Shown here: one piece after another, positions 46,246 through 54,980 of the stretch
How positions within the stretch are numbered: the first letter of the stretch is position 1
Layout: every line of letters begins with the position of its first letter
Origin: Arcicella sp034931005
GTDB lineage: Bacteria > Bacteroidota > Bacteroidia > Cytophagales > Spirosomataceae
Direction: 5' to 3'
Assembly: GCF_034931005.1 (NCBI RefSeq)
Contig: NZ_JAYGIN010000020.1
Coordinates: 62,001 to 126,000 of the forward strand
Length of the DNA: 64,000 bases
The notes under the pieces: generated by a model
The model's database searches: none
What the model was told of the DNA's origin: nothing
The model's input: the letters and a program-made list of their open reading frames with translations, nothing else
Translations under genes and position numbers: made by a program

Positions 46246-47666
46246 CGTCTTTTTGAAAAATCTATGTAAACACCGTCTCCATAGTAAGATAAACCTCCAA
46301 ATCCATAACCATTTACTCTATCTTGATTAATTCGATTCGCAAATCCCACTCTTACTTGGTCACCAAAGATAGTACGTTGCATCTTTGATTGCAATATCAA
46401 TATATTTTTTTCACTCGCTTTATTTTTAATTTCTTCACTTATTCCTATGTCGGACGGTGTAACATAATGAAGAATAGCTGCCCCTGACTGAGATGCTTTT
46501 TTAATTATTGGACTACCTAAATCTGTAAATGATTGTAATGGGTCATATGAGAATCTTGCTTCATCTATTCTTCCCAAAACATCTATATACCCTGCTGTTT
46601 GGTCAGGATAATCACCTTGCCGTTCATATTCAACATCCCCTGAATTCTTAAATTTTGCATCAATTAATGTTCCTTCTCTCCACCATATTGCTTTATTGAC
46701 AGTTTTACCACCCCTTCTTTCTTGTATAGTTGCAGCAGATTGCTCAATTGCATCAGGTTCAACAGATTGAGGACGTAAAGATGGATCACTAACAGGAAAT
46801 CTCTTACGATTTTTTGTTCTACCCAAAGACCGTATTACTACATCTTCAAAAATATTACCTGTTTGGATATTGAATTGTGCGTAAGCATTTCCGATTTGTC
46901 CTTGTGGTCCATAATAAGCTATTAAATCTGACAGAACACCAGCTTGTGAACACCGTCCTTTAAACTCTTCTGCAGTCATATCAACCCACCAAAAACCATT
47001 ATCAAATTCTCCTATATTCCCCCTATTGATTGTTGTCTCTGAACTTAAAAAAGTAACAAATTCATCCTTTTGTAATTCCAACTCAACTAAATCAGCTAAT
47101 TGCTCAAAAGACATTTGTTGGTTATTATACCACAAATTCCAACCTCTGTTAACTACTTTACTGTAATAGGCAAATACTTCTTGTTCTCCATAATATTCAT
47201 TGCAAGGATAACCTGCAAGTCTTGTCATTGGGCTTAATCCTATATACAGCCTGTTTTCAATAGCAAGATCCCCACCGTCTTCCCAACCTTCTTTTGATGC
47301 TACTGCCGTTGCCAACATTAATTCATAACTACGATAGGGTTCTGACAAGAAAGCAGGTTTATCATTTATGTTAAATTTATTTTGCATAAATCCTTCTGTC
47401 CATGTGATAGCTCTAACTGCCAAGAGTCCTTGTCGTCCAGCAAGACCATTTTGATTTGGGTCATTAAAAATATATTGCTGACATTCCCCAGAAATACCTC
47501 CCATAGCAAAGGTTGTCTGTCCATTGCCTTCTGGTACTCCCTGCAAACGCATGGTTTTACCTTGTTTAGACTTAGATGTATCTGGTTGAATAGACTCATC
47601 AATACTCTTACAGCCAATCATAAAACTAAAAAATAACACACCGAGTAATAAACTAATCTTCTTCAT
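46242..47666 (-). CDS. Lipoprotein with PD-(D/E)xK-like nuclease motif (candidate toxin)
   Basis: 474 aa from ATG 47666 (a TTG three codons earlier is possible). Lipoprotein signal MKKISLLLGVLFFSFMIGC (Cys 19). The middle part (about 40-255) is unknown. From about 270 the order of residues fits a restriction-endonuclease-like fold: Glu 274 in NIFEDVV, Pro-Asp 304-305 in EPDAI, a strand IWWREGTLIDAKFKN with Asp 336-Ala-Lys 338, and Gln 356 further on. A C-terminal segment of about 100 residues follows. Lipid-anchored nucleases are odd for housekeeping; with the overlapping downstream gene this suggests a delivered toxin. Alternative: a non-toxic envelope protein with a chance motif. Confidence 0.6.
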   Translation of the reverse strand: MKKISLLLGVLFFSFMIGCKSIDESIQPDTSKSKQGKTMRLQGVPEGNGQTTFAMGGISGECQQYIFNDPNQNGLAGRQGLLAVRAITWTEGFMQNKFNINDKPAFLSEPYRSYELMLATAVASKEGWEDGGDLAIENRLYIGLSPMTRLAGYPCNEYYGEQEVFAYYSKVVNRGWNLWYNNQQMSFEQLADLVELELQKDEFVTFLSSETTINRGNIGEFDNGFWWVDMTAEEFKGRCSQAGVLSDLIAYYGPQGQIGNAYAQFNIQTGNIFEDVVIRSLGRTKNRKRFPVSDPSLRPQSVEPDAIEQSAATIQERRGGKTVNKAIWWREGTLIDAKFKNSGDVEYERQGDYPDQTAGYIDVLGRIDEARFSYDPLQSFTDLGSPIIKKASQSGAAILHYVTPSDIGISEEIKNKASEKNILILQSKMQRTIFGDQVRVGFANRINQDRVNGYGFGGLSYYGDGVYIDFSKRR

Positions 47667-47745
47667 AATAATCAAATTTTAAGGGTTTACGAATTTGTTT
47701 TTACAAACTTCCGTAAATTTTGAATTTGACCGTTTACTCTTTCAG

Positions 47746-47778
47746 GATAAAGCTATCATTAAATATGATAACTTTATC
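47746..47778. promoter_or_regulatory. Candidate XRE operator in the divergent promoter
   Basis: Palindrome with 14-bp arms GATAAAGCTATCAT / ATGATAACTTTATC (one mismatch) and loop TAAAT, between the toxin start (47666) and the XRE start (47854). A likely binding site of the XRE protein, controlling both directions. Confidence 0.55.
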
Positions 47779-47853
47779 ACGCTTTTAACTTGTTTGTATG
47801 ATTTTTATTGATAATTTTTGTAACAATTGTTTAAACCTTATTATTCTAATATC

Positions 47854-48114
47854 ATGAAAAACGAAGCCTACGCTAACCGCATACGCAAGTATAGAGACGA
47901 AAAACACTTTACCCAGGAATTAATGGCATACCGATTAGGAATGAAGCAGAACACCTACTCAATTCTGGAAACTGGGAAAACCAAAATAAAAGCCGAAACC
48001 TTAGAAGCAATTGCAGAAATTTTAGAAATCCCACTCAGTAACTTAATAGAAGATTTACCCCAAAAAGATACTAAAATCTTAAAAAATGCTGAAAGTGGTG
48101 GGGGGGGCAGATGA
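47854..48114 (+). CDS. XRE-family helix-turn-helix regulator, cut short at a G8 tract
   Basis: 86 aa from ATG 47854. HTH_3/Cro-C1 fold (about 7-62): RIRKYRDEKHFTQELMAYRL, then MKQNTYSILETGKTKIKAE and TLEAIAEILEIPLSNLIEDL. After this comes a run SGGGGR encoded by G8 (48100-48107) and the stop. Similar Bacteroidota regulators usually continue into a coiled coil. Adding one G would join this frame to the ORF at 48111 and give about 124 aa. It is probably the repressor of the divergent toxin operon. Confidence 0.88.
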   Translation: MKNEAYANRIRKYRDEKHFTQELMAYRLGMKQNTYSILETGKTKIKAETLEAIAEILEIPLSNLIEDLPQKDTKILKNAESGGGGR

Positions 48115-48227
48115 ACGAAGAAAAAATCATACAGGAAAGAAAACTATGGCAAGCATTAGATGATGCAAGGATTGAAACGATTATAACGTTGAAAAAGTTG
48201 GTTGAAGTTTTGCAGAGAAGTGCGTAA
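48111..48227 (+). CDS. 38-aa coiled-coil peptide, likely the displaced C-terminus of the XRE regulator
   Basis: ATG at 48111 overlaps the XRE stop as ATGA; TAA at 48225-48227. It starts MNEEKIIQERKLWQALDDAR and continues as an amphipathic helix ending LKKLVEVLQRSA. It is in the frame reached from the XRE gene after a -1 ribosomal slip or a +1-base change in the G8 tract. It could be made as a separate coupled peptide or as part of a fusion. Confidence 0.6.
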   Translation: MNEEKIIQERKLWQALDDARIETIITLKKLVEVLQRSA

Positions 48228-48231
48228 AATG

Positions 48232-48268
48232 AAAAGCCTTGCAGTTTTGAATCTGCAAGGCTTTTGTA
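48232..48268. terminator. Terminator between the XRE unit and the FAN1-like gene
   Basis: Perfect 13-bp stem AAAAGCCTTGCAG / CTGCAAGGCTTTT, 8-base loop. It sits between convergent transcription units. Confidence 0.85.
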
Positions 48269-48294
48269 TTGCGAAAATCTTAAAACCACATAAA

Positions 48295-50022
48295 TCATAA
48301 TTCAGAAAACTCCACTCTCCATTCAACTCTTAAAACCTTAGAATTCACATTAATACTTTCGAAAAAGCGTAACCAAAATAATTGCTGATTTGATAAACTA
48401 TCCGTTGGCGATTTTACTTCTATAAAGCTATATTCGCCATCGCCCCACATAAAAAGGTCGGGGAAACCACGTACATTTTCACGGAGATTTCGAGCCATTT
48501 CTAAGGTAATTAAACTGATTTGTTCGGGTGAAAGTTTATCTAAAAGTGTCAATATCAAAGGGAAAAGTCCACCGTACCAATCCACCAAAGGATTTGTAAT
48601 GCCAAATTTCTCAAAGAAAATCCGATTCATATAAACCGTAGTAGCATCTTCATCTTCCAACATTTTAAGGCGTTCTTCCATTTTTTCTTTACGTTTTTCA
48701 AAGAAAGTTGGCTTAAATAAATCGGAAGGAGAACGTTGTAAAGGGTGATGAATGGCTAATGAATCAGTATCAAAAATAATATCCCAAAACAGCAAACCAA
48801 ACAAACTTCGCCAAAGGTGATTTTCAGTAAAAGTTGCCTTTAAACCTCTATTTTCGTAATAATCAATTACGCCAAATTCCACTTGTCGTTTCCACAAAGC
48901 ATCAATTGTAATAGACTGTGAATTATGAAGCTGTTGCGTAACGGCTTTTTTAGATTTCTTTTTCTGTAATTGAGCTTCCAAACGATTCAAATAATCTTCG
49001 GCAAAAAACTGTTCGTCGGCATTTTGTGGTTCAGCTAAAATAGCCTCACAAAGGGCTTTTGCTTCTTCTTTATTTTTCTGTTTATCCAAAATTCGGACTT
49101 GACGTTCCCGAGAAGGTGATTCTTCGGTAAGTCTAAAAATGGTCAAGGCTTGGTCTAAATCCTTTTTCTTTTCTAAATAAAGAGCAACTTTTAGCGAAAA
49201 ACGATTGAACGTTGGAATAGCAATTTCGGCTAATTCTTTTCGGTGAGATTCCGTCCAATCCATGAACCAATTATAAATTTCAATTGTCTCAATTTCAGCT
49301 TGTTGCATCAAATAAAAATCCTCACGTGCAAGACTTACTTTCAATTTGTCTTCTACTTCCTGTCGAGTTTGGAAGTACGCTACCATTTTGTCCTCGTCAA
49401 ATTTTTCATACGACTGAAATCCCAAATCACGGGTGACAAATTCGGTCATATCGCCGTGCCGAGAGCCAAAGAAAAGAAACTTTAGCATTTGGACTTCCAT
49501 TTCGTGCAATACCTTCACGAGTGAGTGCGGTAGGGCATGAATTTGGGCGTAATCTTCATCATTTAATAGATAAACTATATCGTCCCAATTACCAACCGCC
49601 AAGAGCCAATCTAATACTTCGTCTTTCTTCAAAGATGCCTTTCCTCGAGTTTCAAGATTAAGCATTTTCGCCAATTCTATCAATTCCGATTTGCTAAAAA
49701 TATCCAAAATATCGCCCGCTTGCAAAAGATGGTTCTCAGAAAGTGGCTCGACAAAACCCTTTTCAATCAAAGCATTCAGAGATTCTGGAATATTCTCAAT
49801 TTCAGCATATTTCAATTTATCCGTTCTGAAAAAAGAGCCTGTACGGTTACAAAAACGGATAAAAAGACATTTTTCATCCTCCGTCAAAGCCTCGAACTCC
49901 GTCAAAAACTGCTGTTCTGTTTCATTCAAAATATGCTGATATTTTTTCTGCACAAAATCAATGAGGTACTGAAAATACGTCAGGTAATATTTAGGAGGAA
50001 GTTCTATTTTTTCGGGAGACAT
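48295..50022 (-). CDS. FAN1-like structure-specific nuclease (VRR-NUC domain)
   Basis: 575 aa. C-terminal VRR-NUC domain (about 455-570): GFPDLFMWGDGEYSFIEVKS gives the PD...ExK catalytic motif. The N-terminus (about 15-160) has the winged-helix/SAP-like part and the middle a helical TPR-like part, as in bacterial FAN1. In eukaryotes and Pseudomonas the family cleaves flap structures and helps unlink DNA cross-links. The 3' end (48310-48408) is duplicated at 44222-44320. ATG 50022 is a good start. Single gene. Confidence 0.9.
   Translation of the reverse strand: MSPEKIELPPKYYLTYFQYLIDFVQKKYQHILNETEQQFLTEFEALTEDEKCLFIRFCNRTGSFFRTDKLKYAEIENIPESLNALIEKGFVEPLSENHLLQAGDILDIFSKSELIELAKMLNLETRGKASLKKDEVLDWLLAVGNWDDIVYLLNDEDYAQIHALPHSLVKVLHEMEVQMLKFLFFGSRHGDMTEFVTRDLGFQSYEKFDEDKMVAYFQTRQEVEDKLKVSLAREDFYLMQQAEIETIEIYNWFMDWTESHRKELAEIAIPTFNRFSLKVALYLEKKKDLDQALTIFRLTEESPSRERQVRILDKQKNKEEAKALCEAILAEPQNADEQFFAEDYLNRLEAQLQKKKSKKAVTQQLHNSQSITIDALWKRQVEFGVIDYYENRGLKATFTENHLWRSLFGLLFWDIIFDTDSLAIHHPLQRSPSDLFKPTFFEKRKEKMEERLKMLEDEDATTVYMNRIFFEKFGITNPLVDWYGGLFPLILTLLDKLSPEQISLITLEMARNLRENVRGFPDLFMWGDGEYSFIEVKSPTDSLSNQQLFWLRFFESINVNSKVLRVEWRVEFSEL
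48310..48408. repeat. Right copy of the 99-bp direct repeat flanking the island
   Basis: Same sequence as 44222-44320 with four mismatches. It lies within the last codons of the FAN1-like gene. Distance between copies is 4088 bp. Confidence 0.95.
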
Positions 50023-50152
50023 GGCTATTTTGTGACTGGTTATTGGAAATTGGTTAGTAGGTTTTTTTTAAGGGACTATTCTCAAGTAGGTTTGGTTTAA
50101 AGATTGAGACAAATGTACAATTTTTAATACCCGAAATATATTATTGGGGTAC

Positions 50153-50178
50153 AAAAAAAGAGGTCGTAAAACCTCTTA
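50153..50178 (-). terminator. Terminator of the Rpn gene
   Basis: Read on the minus strand: AAGAGGT, loop TTTACG, ACCTCTT, then T run. Directly after the Rpn gene (stop at 50216). Confidence 0.7.
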
Positions 50179-50215
50179 AAATGTGGTGTATGTTTATGAT
50201 TGAAGCATTTCAATA

Positions 50216-51145
50216 TTAGTTGGAAGATGCTTTAATCTTTTGGATAATTTCTTCTACTTTTTGGATAGATAAGCCAAAAGATTTTGAAATCAACTCTATT
50301 GATGCTCCATTTTGAAATAAACCTTTGACATAGTTAAAAGTTGTGTTTTCAAATGTTTCTTCTCTAACTTTATCCGAAACGGATATTCTTATTTGGTCTG
50401 CAATCGTCATGGCAATGTCGTTTACGTTGGTGGAAACTTCTGTAAATATAGGCGTTAAATTATCTTGTGTCAAGTTCAGGGCTGTTTCAATGTATAGAAA
50501 TACTGTTTTGATAAATTCTAATTGTTTATCAGCATCCAAACGGTTTAGTTTTTCTACCCAAAATGAGGTTAATTTTAGGAAATCCTCTTCCTTATCATGA
50601 CTGTGTTTCAATAACATAGTTGCCATGCTGAGTAGTAAATTTTGGAAATTGGCAATCTGATAATCTTCAATTTTATCAAGGGTAAAAAGCAGATAATCAA
50701 ATTCTGGAATGAATCTTTCGAGGGAAGGATGTATGTCTTTAAAATAGCTTTTGATAGGTTTGTATTTCCATGTGCCTTCTCCATGATGAATGACAACAGG
50801 AATAACGACCGATAACTTCTTTTTCTGCTTACGTTCTTCTTTCCAAATGTTGAGAATATACTGCAAAAGCTGTAAATGCGGATATTTTTGAACGTAAGAT
50901 TTATGCTCAAATAAGAGTGTTACCAGTGTTTTTTGACCTGCGTATTCTGTTTGATAAACAATATCGGCTAAATATTCTTCTAATTCGTCATCGGTAAAAG
51001 AATCATTTATCCGTTTGAGAGATGATAGATTAAGTCTTTCTCGTAAATCGGAAGGAAATACTTCTTCGATAAAACTTTGTGCGACTTCTAAGCGAGAGAA
51101 AGTCTCTTTGAAGAATTTATCATGTGGATTATTTAGGTGATTCAT
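50216..51145 (-). CDS. Rpn-family recombination-promoting nuclease (PD-(D/E)xK, 'transposase 31')
   Basis: 309 aa, full length for the Rpn/YhgA-like group. Marks: HDKFFKETFS at the N-terminus, ADIVYQTEY with the catalytic Asp region, LVTLLFEHKSYVQKYPHLQL giving E-x-K, and VIPVVIHHGEGTWK. The C-terminal part (about 225-305) is helical and regulatory-like. In E. coli RpnA is a Ca2+-stimulated DNA endonuclease promoting RecA-independent recombination. Intact and monocistronic. Not a RAYT transposase, so it does not explain the REP elements. Confidence 0.88.
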   Translation of the reverse strand: MNHLNNPHDKFFKETFSRLEVAQSFIEEVFPSDLRERLNLSSLKRINDSFTDDELEEYLADIVYQTEYAGQKTLVTLLFEHKSYVQKYPHLQLLQYILNIWKEERKQKKKLSVVIPVVIHHGEGTWKYKPIKSYFKDIHPSLERFIPEFDYLLFTLDKIEDYQIANFQNLLLSMATMLLKHSHDKEEDFLKLTSFWVEKLNRLDADKQLEFIKTVFLYIETALNLTQDNLTPIFTEVSTNVNDIAMTIADQIRISVSDKVREETFENTTFNYVKGLFQNGASIELISKSFGLSIQKVEEIIQKIKASSN

Positions 51146-51261
51146 GAATATAGGATTTGTTTGATAATTATAGATGAACGCCCAAATTTACCACAGTTTT
51201 ATGATATTTGAAGGAGAATATTTTTTAGGTATCTTCACGTCAGAATCCAATTTTCAAGTCT

Positions 51262-52230
51262 ATGCAAACCCAAACAATCCTCCAAGACCTCCAACAGAAA
51301 GGTATTATTTCTTCTGAACAAAGTGCTGTTGTTTCGGAGTATGAAAAGCAGAAACCTTTTTCGCTTCATTATGAATTGCGGACGGTTTTGTATTTGGGAA
51401 TTACTTTGCTGACGGGTGGTCTGGGCGTGTTGATTTACCAAAATTTAGATACCATTGGTCACGGAGTGATTGTGGCTTTGATTGCCTTGATTACTTTGGC
51501 GTGTTTTGGTTTTGTGTTTTGGAAACGTCAGCCTTTTACTTGGGAGGAGGCTAAAAATGCCCATACTTTCGCTGATTTCGCTCTTTTATTGGCTTGTACT
51601 TCGTTCTTGATTTTGGAGGGTTATTTGCAATTTCAGTACGATTTATTTGGCACAAAATATGGCTTGGTGACGATTTTGCCCGCTATTTCATTCTTTTTTA
51701 GTGCTTATTTCTTCGACCATCGTGGAGTGCTTTCAATGGCAATTACTGCTTTTGCGTCGTGGGTTGGTGTGTCGATTGCTCCGCTTTCGGTGTTATCGCA
51801 AAATGATTTTTCTGCTCCTCATTTTATCAATACTGCCATCGTTTTGGGCTTGGGCTTATCGGCGAATGGCTTAATTTCAGAATACAAAAATCTGAAAAAA
51901 CACTTTTCGTTTACCTATCTTTTATTGGGCAGTAATTTGACTTTAATCTCTGCTTTGACGGGTATGTTTAGCCAATCGCTTTGGTTTATTTACGCCTTCA
52001 TTACCTTGATTTTGTGTGTTGGTTTATTTCTGTATGCTCGCAAAACGCAATCATATATTTTCCTGTTGATGGGAATAATTTACGGTTATATCGCCTTGAC
52101 TTATATCTTATTCAAATTAGTATTTTCAGTCGATAACGAACTCGTATATTCCCTTGCGATGTACTACTTTTTGCTTTCGGGTGTGGGAGTAATTATGTTT
52201 TTGCTGAATATTAAGAAAATTTTGAAGTAG
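51262..52230 (+). CDS. DUF2157 membrane protein
   Basis: 322 aa. The N-terminal soluble piece (LQQKGIISSEQSAVVSEYEK) is the DUF2157 start; about 9 hydrophobic helices follow from about 45. Function unknown. The TAG stop (52228-52230) belongs to the GTAG head of a REP doublet. A second, divergent member of this type is at 61289-62461. Confidence 0.82.
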   Translation: MQTQTILQDLQQKGIISSEQSAVVSEYEKQKPFSLHYELRTVLYLGITLLTGGLGVLIYQNLDTIGHGVIVALIALITLACFGFVFWKRQPFTWEEAKNAHTFADFALLLACTSFLILEGYLQFQYDLFGTKYGLVTILPAISFFFSAYFFDHRGVLSMAITAFASWVGVSIAPLSVLSQNDFSAPHFINTAIVLGLGLSANGLISEYKNLKKHFSFTYLLLGSNLTLISALTGMFSQSLWFIYAFITLILCVGLFLYARKTQSYIFLLMGIIYGYIALTYILFKLVFSVDNELVYSLAMYYFLLSGVGVIMFLLNIKKILK

Positions 52231-52288
52231 GGGCGAATAGCATTCGCCCGTCATCGAACAATATTGGGCGAATGCTATTCGCTCCTAC
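52227..52288. repeat. REP doublet between convergent genes, supplying both stop codons
   Basis: Two 23-bp arms (52227-52249 and 52266-52288), inverted, 22 of 23 matching; each starts GTAG and has its own stem GGGCGAAT-AGC-ATTCGCCC. The TAG of the left GTAG ends the DUF2157 gene and the TAG of the right one (minus strand) ends murF-alr. Likely also a bidirectional terminator. Confidence 0.9.
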
Positions 52289-54807
52289 ATTTGATAAAAA
52301 ACTCGTTTTACTCTTTGGCTTACACTTGTCAATATTTCGTAGGCAATTGTCCCGATTTTATTGGCTAATTCAATCATTGTGAGGTCATTACCAAAAATAA
52401 TCACTTCATCGCCCTCCTGTACGTGTGGCACGTCGGTTACGTCCACCATCGTCATATCCATGCACACATTCCCGATGACCTTGCAACGGTGTCCGTGAAT
52501 AAGCACTTCGCCTACGCCCCGACTAAATCGGCGGTTGAAACCATCGGCGTATCCAATGGCAATGGTGGCGGTTTTGGTATCTCTCATTAATTCGCCTTTT
52601 CTGCCGTAACCAACTGTATCTGAGTTTTTTATATGTTTTATTTGAGAAATTACGGTCTTCAAAGTCCCAACCGTCATGAGGTTTTCTTGGTCTTCGGGTT
52701 TTGCTGCCAAACCATATAAACCAACGCCCAAACGTACCATATCCATACGGGCTTCGGGGAAGCGAGCAATGCCTGCGGAATTCGCTAAATGTCGAGATGG
52801 TACATAACCAATCGCTTCCGAAATTTGATTAGCCATTTCGGTAAATTGTGAGACTTGATGAAGCGTAAAATCGTCAAATTTGCCTTCGTCTGCCGCCGCT
52901 AAATGACTAAAAATGGTAGAAATCCAAAGATTAGGATTCGACTGTAAGGTTTCGATTAGTTCGGGTAATTGTTCTTGTTCAAAACCCAAACGGTGCATTC
53001 CTGTGTCTAATTTTAGGTGAATTTTTGAGCTAATGTTCCGATTATCAATGTATTCCGAAAACTGTTTTAAGATTTTAGGATTATAAATTTCAGGTTCAAG
53101 CGAAAATTCTACCAATTGTTCAAAGTCATTTTCGGAAGGATTCATGACCATAATGGGCAAATAAATGCCATTTTGACGAAGCGAAACGCCTTCATCGGTA
53201 TAGGCAACTGCCAAATAATCAACACCATGAAATTGCAACAAATTAGCTACTTCGGTACTACCCGAACCATACGCAAAAGCCTTGACCATCACCATGATTT
53301 TGGTTTTTTGTCCGACTTTATCACGGAAATAATTGAGGTTACTGGTAACGGCATCAAGATTAATTTCTAAAACCGTCCGATGCGTTTTTTGTACCAAACG
53401 ATTTATAATAGATTCAAAGCCAAAACGTCTTGCACCTTTCACCAAAATAACACTTTCTTGAGATTCTTTGAGTGCCTGACTATCTAAAAAATCAACGGTT
53501 GTTTTGAAAAATTGAATATCTGTTTCTGACCCATTTTTAAGGCTTTGAAATAATGATTTATTCCGATAAATAACCTCGCCAATTCCGATAAATTGATGAA
53601 GATTTCGCTGTTTAATTAAGTGTGCAATTTGTCGGTATAATTCTTTTTCGGGAATGCCTGTTTCTAATAAATCGCTCAAAATCAGAACTTTATTGTTCCT
53701 TTGTTTTTGTTGAGATAAAAAGTTTAGAGCAATGGTTAATCCTGCTAAATCATTATTGTACGTATCGTCAATGAGATAATTATTCCGTATTCCTTGTTTT
53801 AATTCCAACCGCATCGAAACAGGACGGAGTATCTGTAAACGAGCTTGGATTTCTACCGAATTATAGCCCAAATGCCAAAGCGTGACGATGCAATGAATGG
53901 CGTTTTCAATGGAGGCTTCGTCGGTAAATGGAACGTCAAAAGTTCCTGTTTGATGAGGGAAATTAAGCGTTACTTTGGTATTTTGAAATTCAGTAATCCA
54001 ATTGGCTTGGATGTCGGTAGCACGGGAATCTTTCCCGTGAGCTGACACGGGAAAGATTCCCGTGCTACGTGCCATTCTCGACCAACTAATTAATTCACAA
54101 TCAGGGTTTTGATTCGAGAATTCTGTTTTAATAATCTCGTCAATTTCTACGTAATCTGCACAATAAATAAGTTGTTTTGCATTTTTAAACAAGAGCATTT
54201 TTTCTCTTATTTTCTGTAAATTATCCTCAAAAAACTCATTGTGAGCATTACCAATATTGGTAAATATCCCGATTTGTGGCTGCACAACTTTTTCAAGATT
54301 TGCCATTTCGTCAGGTCGAGAAACGCCGACTTCAAAAATGCCTAAATTATGGGTTTCATTCATTTGCCAAACTGACAAAGGCACACCAATTTGAGAATTA
54401 TACGATTTTGGGCTTTTTACAACCTTAAAACGGTTACTCAATAATTGCGAAAGCCATTCTTTTACCACCGTTTTTCCATTGCTACCCGTGATGGCAATAA
54501 TGGGAAATGAATATTGTTCACGATGATGTTTTGCCACCTCTTGCATCGCCAAAATGCTATCATCTACTTGCCAGATTTTTGCATCAGGCATACGGTTTAA
54601 TTCACGTAAAAGAGTAGGAGTGAGGGCATTACGTTCGATGACAAATTCTCTAATTCCTTTTCGGTAAAGGTCGTCCAAAAATTGATGTCCGTCGTGGTGT
54701 AACCCCTTGATTGCAAAAAAGATAGAACGCTGCGGAGACGATAATTGACGACTATCATTCAGTAAATATTGGGCAGTGGTATTTATTGGAAGTTGTTGGA
54801 AGTTCAC
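52285..54807 (-). CDS. Bifunctional MurF ligase / alanine racemase
   Basis: 840 aa fusion typical of Bacteroidota. The N-terminal part (about 1-455) is MurF, adding D-Ala-D-Ala to UDP-MurNAc-tripeptide: ATP loop AITGSNGKTVVKEWL (about 104-118) and IGNAHNEFF. The C-terminal part (about 465-840) is a PLP alanine racemase making D-Ala: Lys in MVMVKAFAYGSGSTE, and GYADGFNRRFSRGVGEVLIH. The start is GTG at 54807. Around 54017-54068 a REP doublet is read through in frame, giving RSTGIFPVSAHGKDSRAT in the MurF part. The TAG stop also comes from a REP. Confidence 0.94.
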   Translation of the reverse strand: MNFQQLPINTTAQYLLNDSRQLSSPQRSIFFAIKGLHHDGHQFLDDLYRKGIREFVIERNALTPTLLRELNRMPDAKIWQVDDSILAMQEVAKHHREQYSFPIIAITGSNGKTVVKEWLSQLLSNRFKVVKSPKSYNSQIGVPLSVWQMNETHNLGIFEVGVSRPDEMANLEKVVQPQIGIFTNIGNAHNEFFEDNLQKIREKMLLFKNAKQLIYCADYVEIDEIIKTEFSNQNPDCELISWSRMARSTGIFPVSAHGKDSRATDIQANWITEFQNTKVTLNFPHQTGTFDVPFTDEASIENAIHCIVTLWHLGYNSVEIQARLQILRPVSMRLELKQGIRNNYLIDDTYNNDLAGLTIALNFLSQQKQRNNKVLILSDLLETGIPEKELYRQIAHLIKQRNLHQFIGIGEVIYRNKSLFQSLKNGSETDIQFFKTTVDFLDSQALKESQESVILVKGARRFGFESIINRLVQKTHRTVLEINLDAVTSNLNYFRDKVGQKTKIMVMVKAFAYGSGSTEVANLLQFHGVDYLAVAYTDEGVSLRQNGIYLPIMVMNPSENDFEQLVEFSLEPEIYNPKILKQFSEYIDNRNISSKIHLKLDTGMHRLGFEQEQLPELIETLQSNPNLWISTIFSHLAAADEGKFDDFTLHQVSQFTEMANQISEAIGYVPSRHLANSAGIARFPEARMDMVRLGVGLYGLAAKPEDQENLMTVGTLKTVISQIKHIKNSDTVGYGRKGELMRDTKTATIAIGYADGFNRRFSRGVGEVLIHGHRCKVIGNVCMDMTMVDVTDVPHVQEGDEVIIFGNDLTMIELANKIGTIAYEILTSVSQRVKRVFYQM
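54017..54068. repeat. REP doublet inside the murF-alr coding region
   Basis: Perfect 23-bp inverted arms 54017-54039 and 54046-54068, six-base spacer. The left arm starts GTAGCACGGGAATC and the right arm ends with the complement CTAC. Each arm holds a small stem (CACGGGA / TCCCGTG). Translated in frame on the minus strand. Confidence 0.95.
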
Positions 54808-54980
54808 GTTAAATGCGTTGTGATTGACTGATTGGTAATTTATTGAGTAATAACGAAAGGATTACCCAATATTATTTCCTCAAAGATAATTATTTAGGAC
54901 TTAGCTTCTGATTTGTTTTTGGTGAATGGGTGTATTATCTTGTGAAAAAAAACACTCAAAAATAAATCTATCACTACAAG

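Noticed and set aside
50216..51145. Rpn gene as the transposase that moves the REP elements
   Set aside because: It is a PD-(D/E)xK nuclease, not an HUH/Y1 RAYT enzyme; no HUH motif is present.
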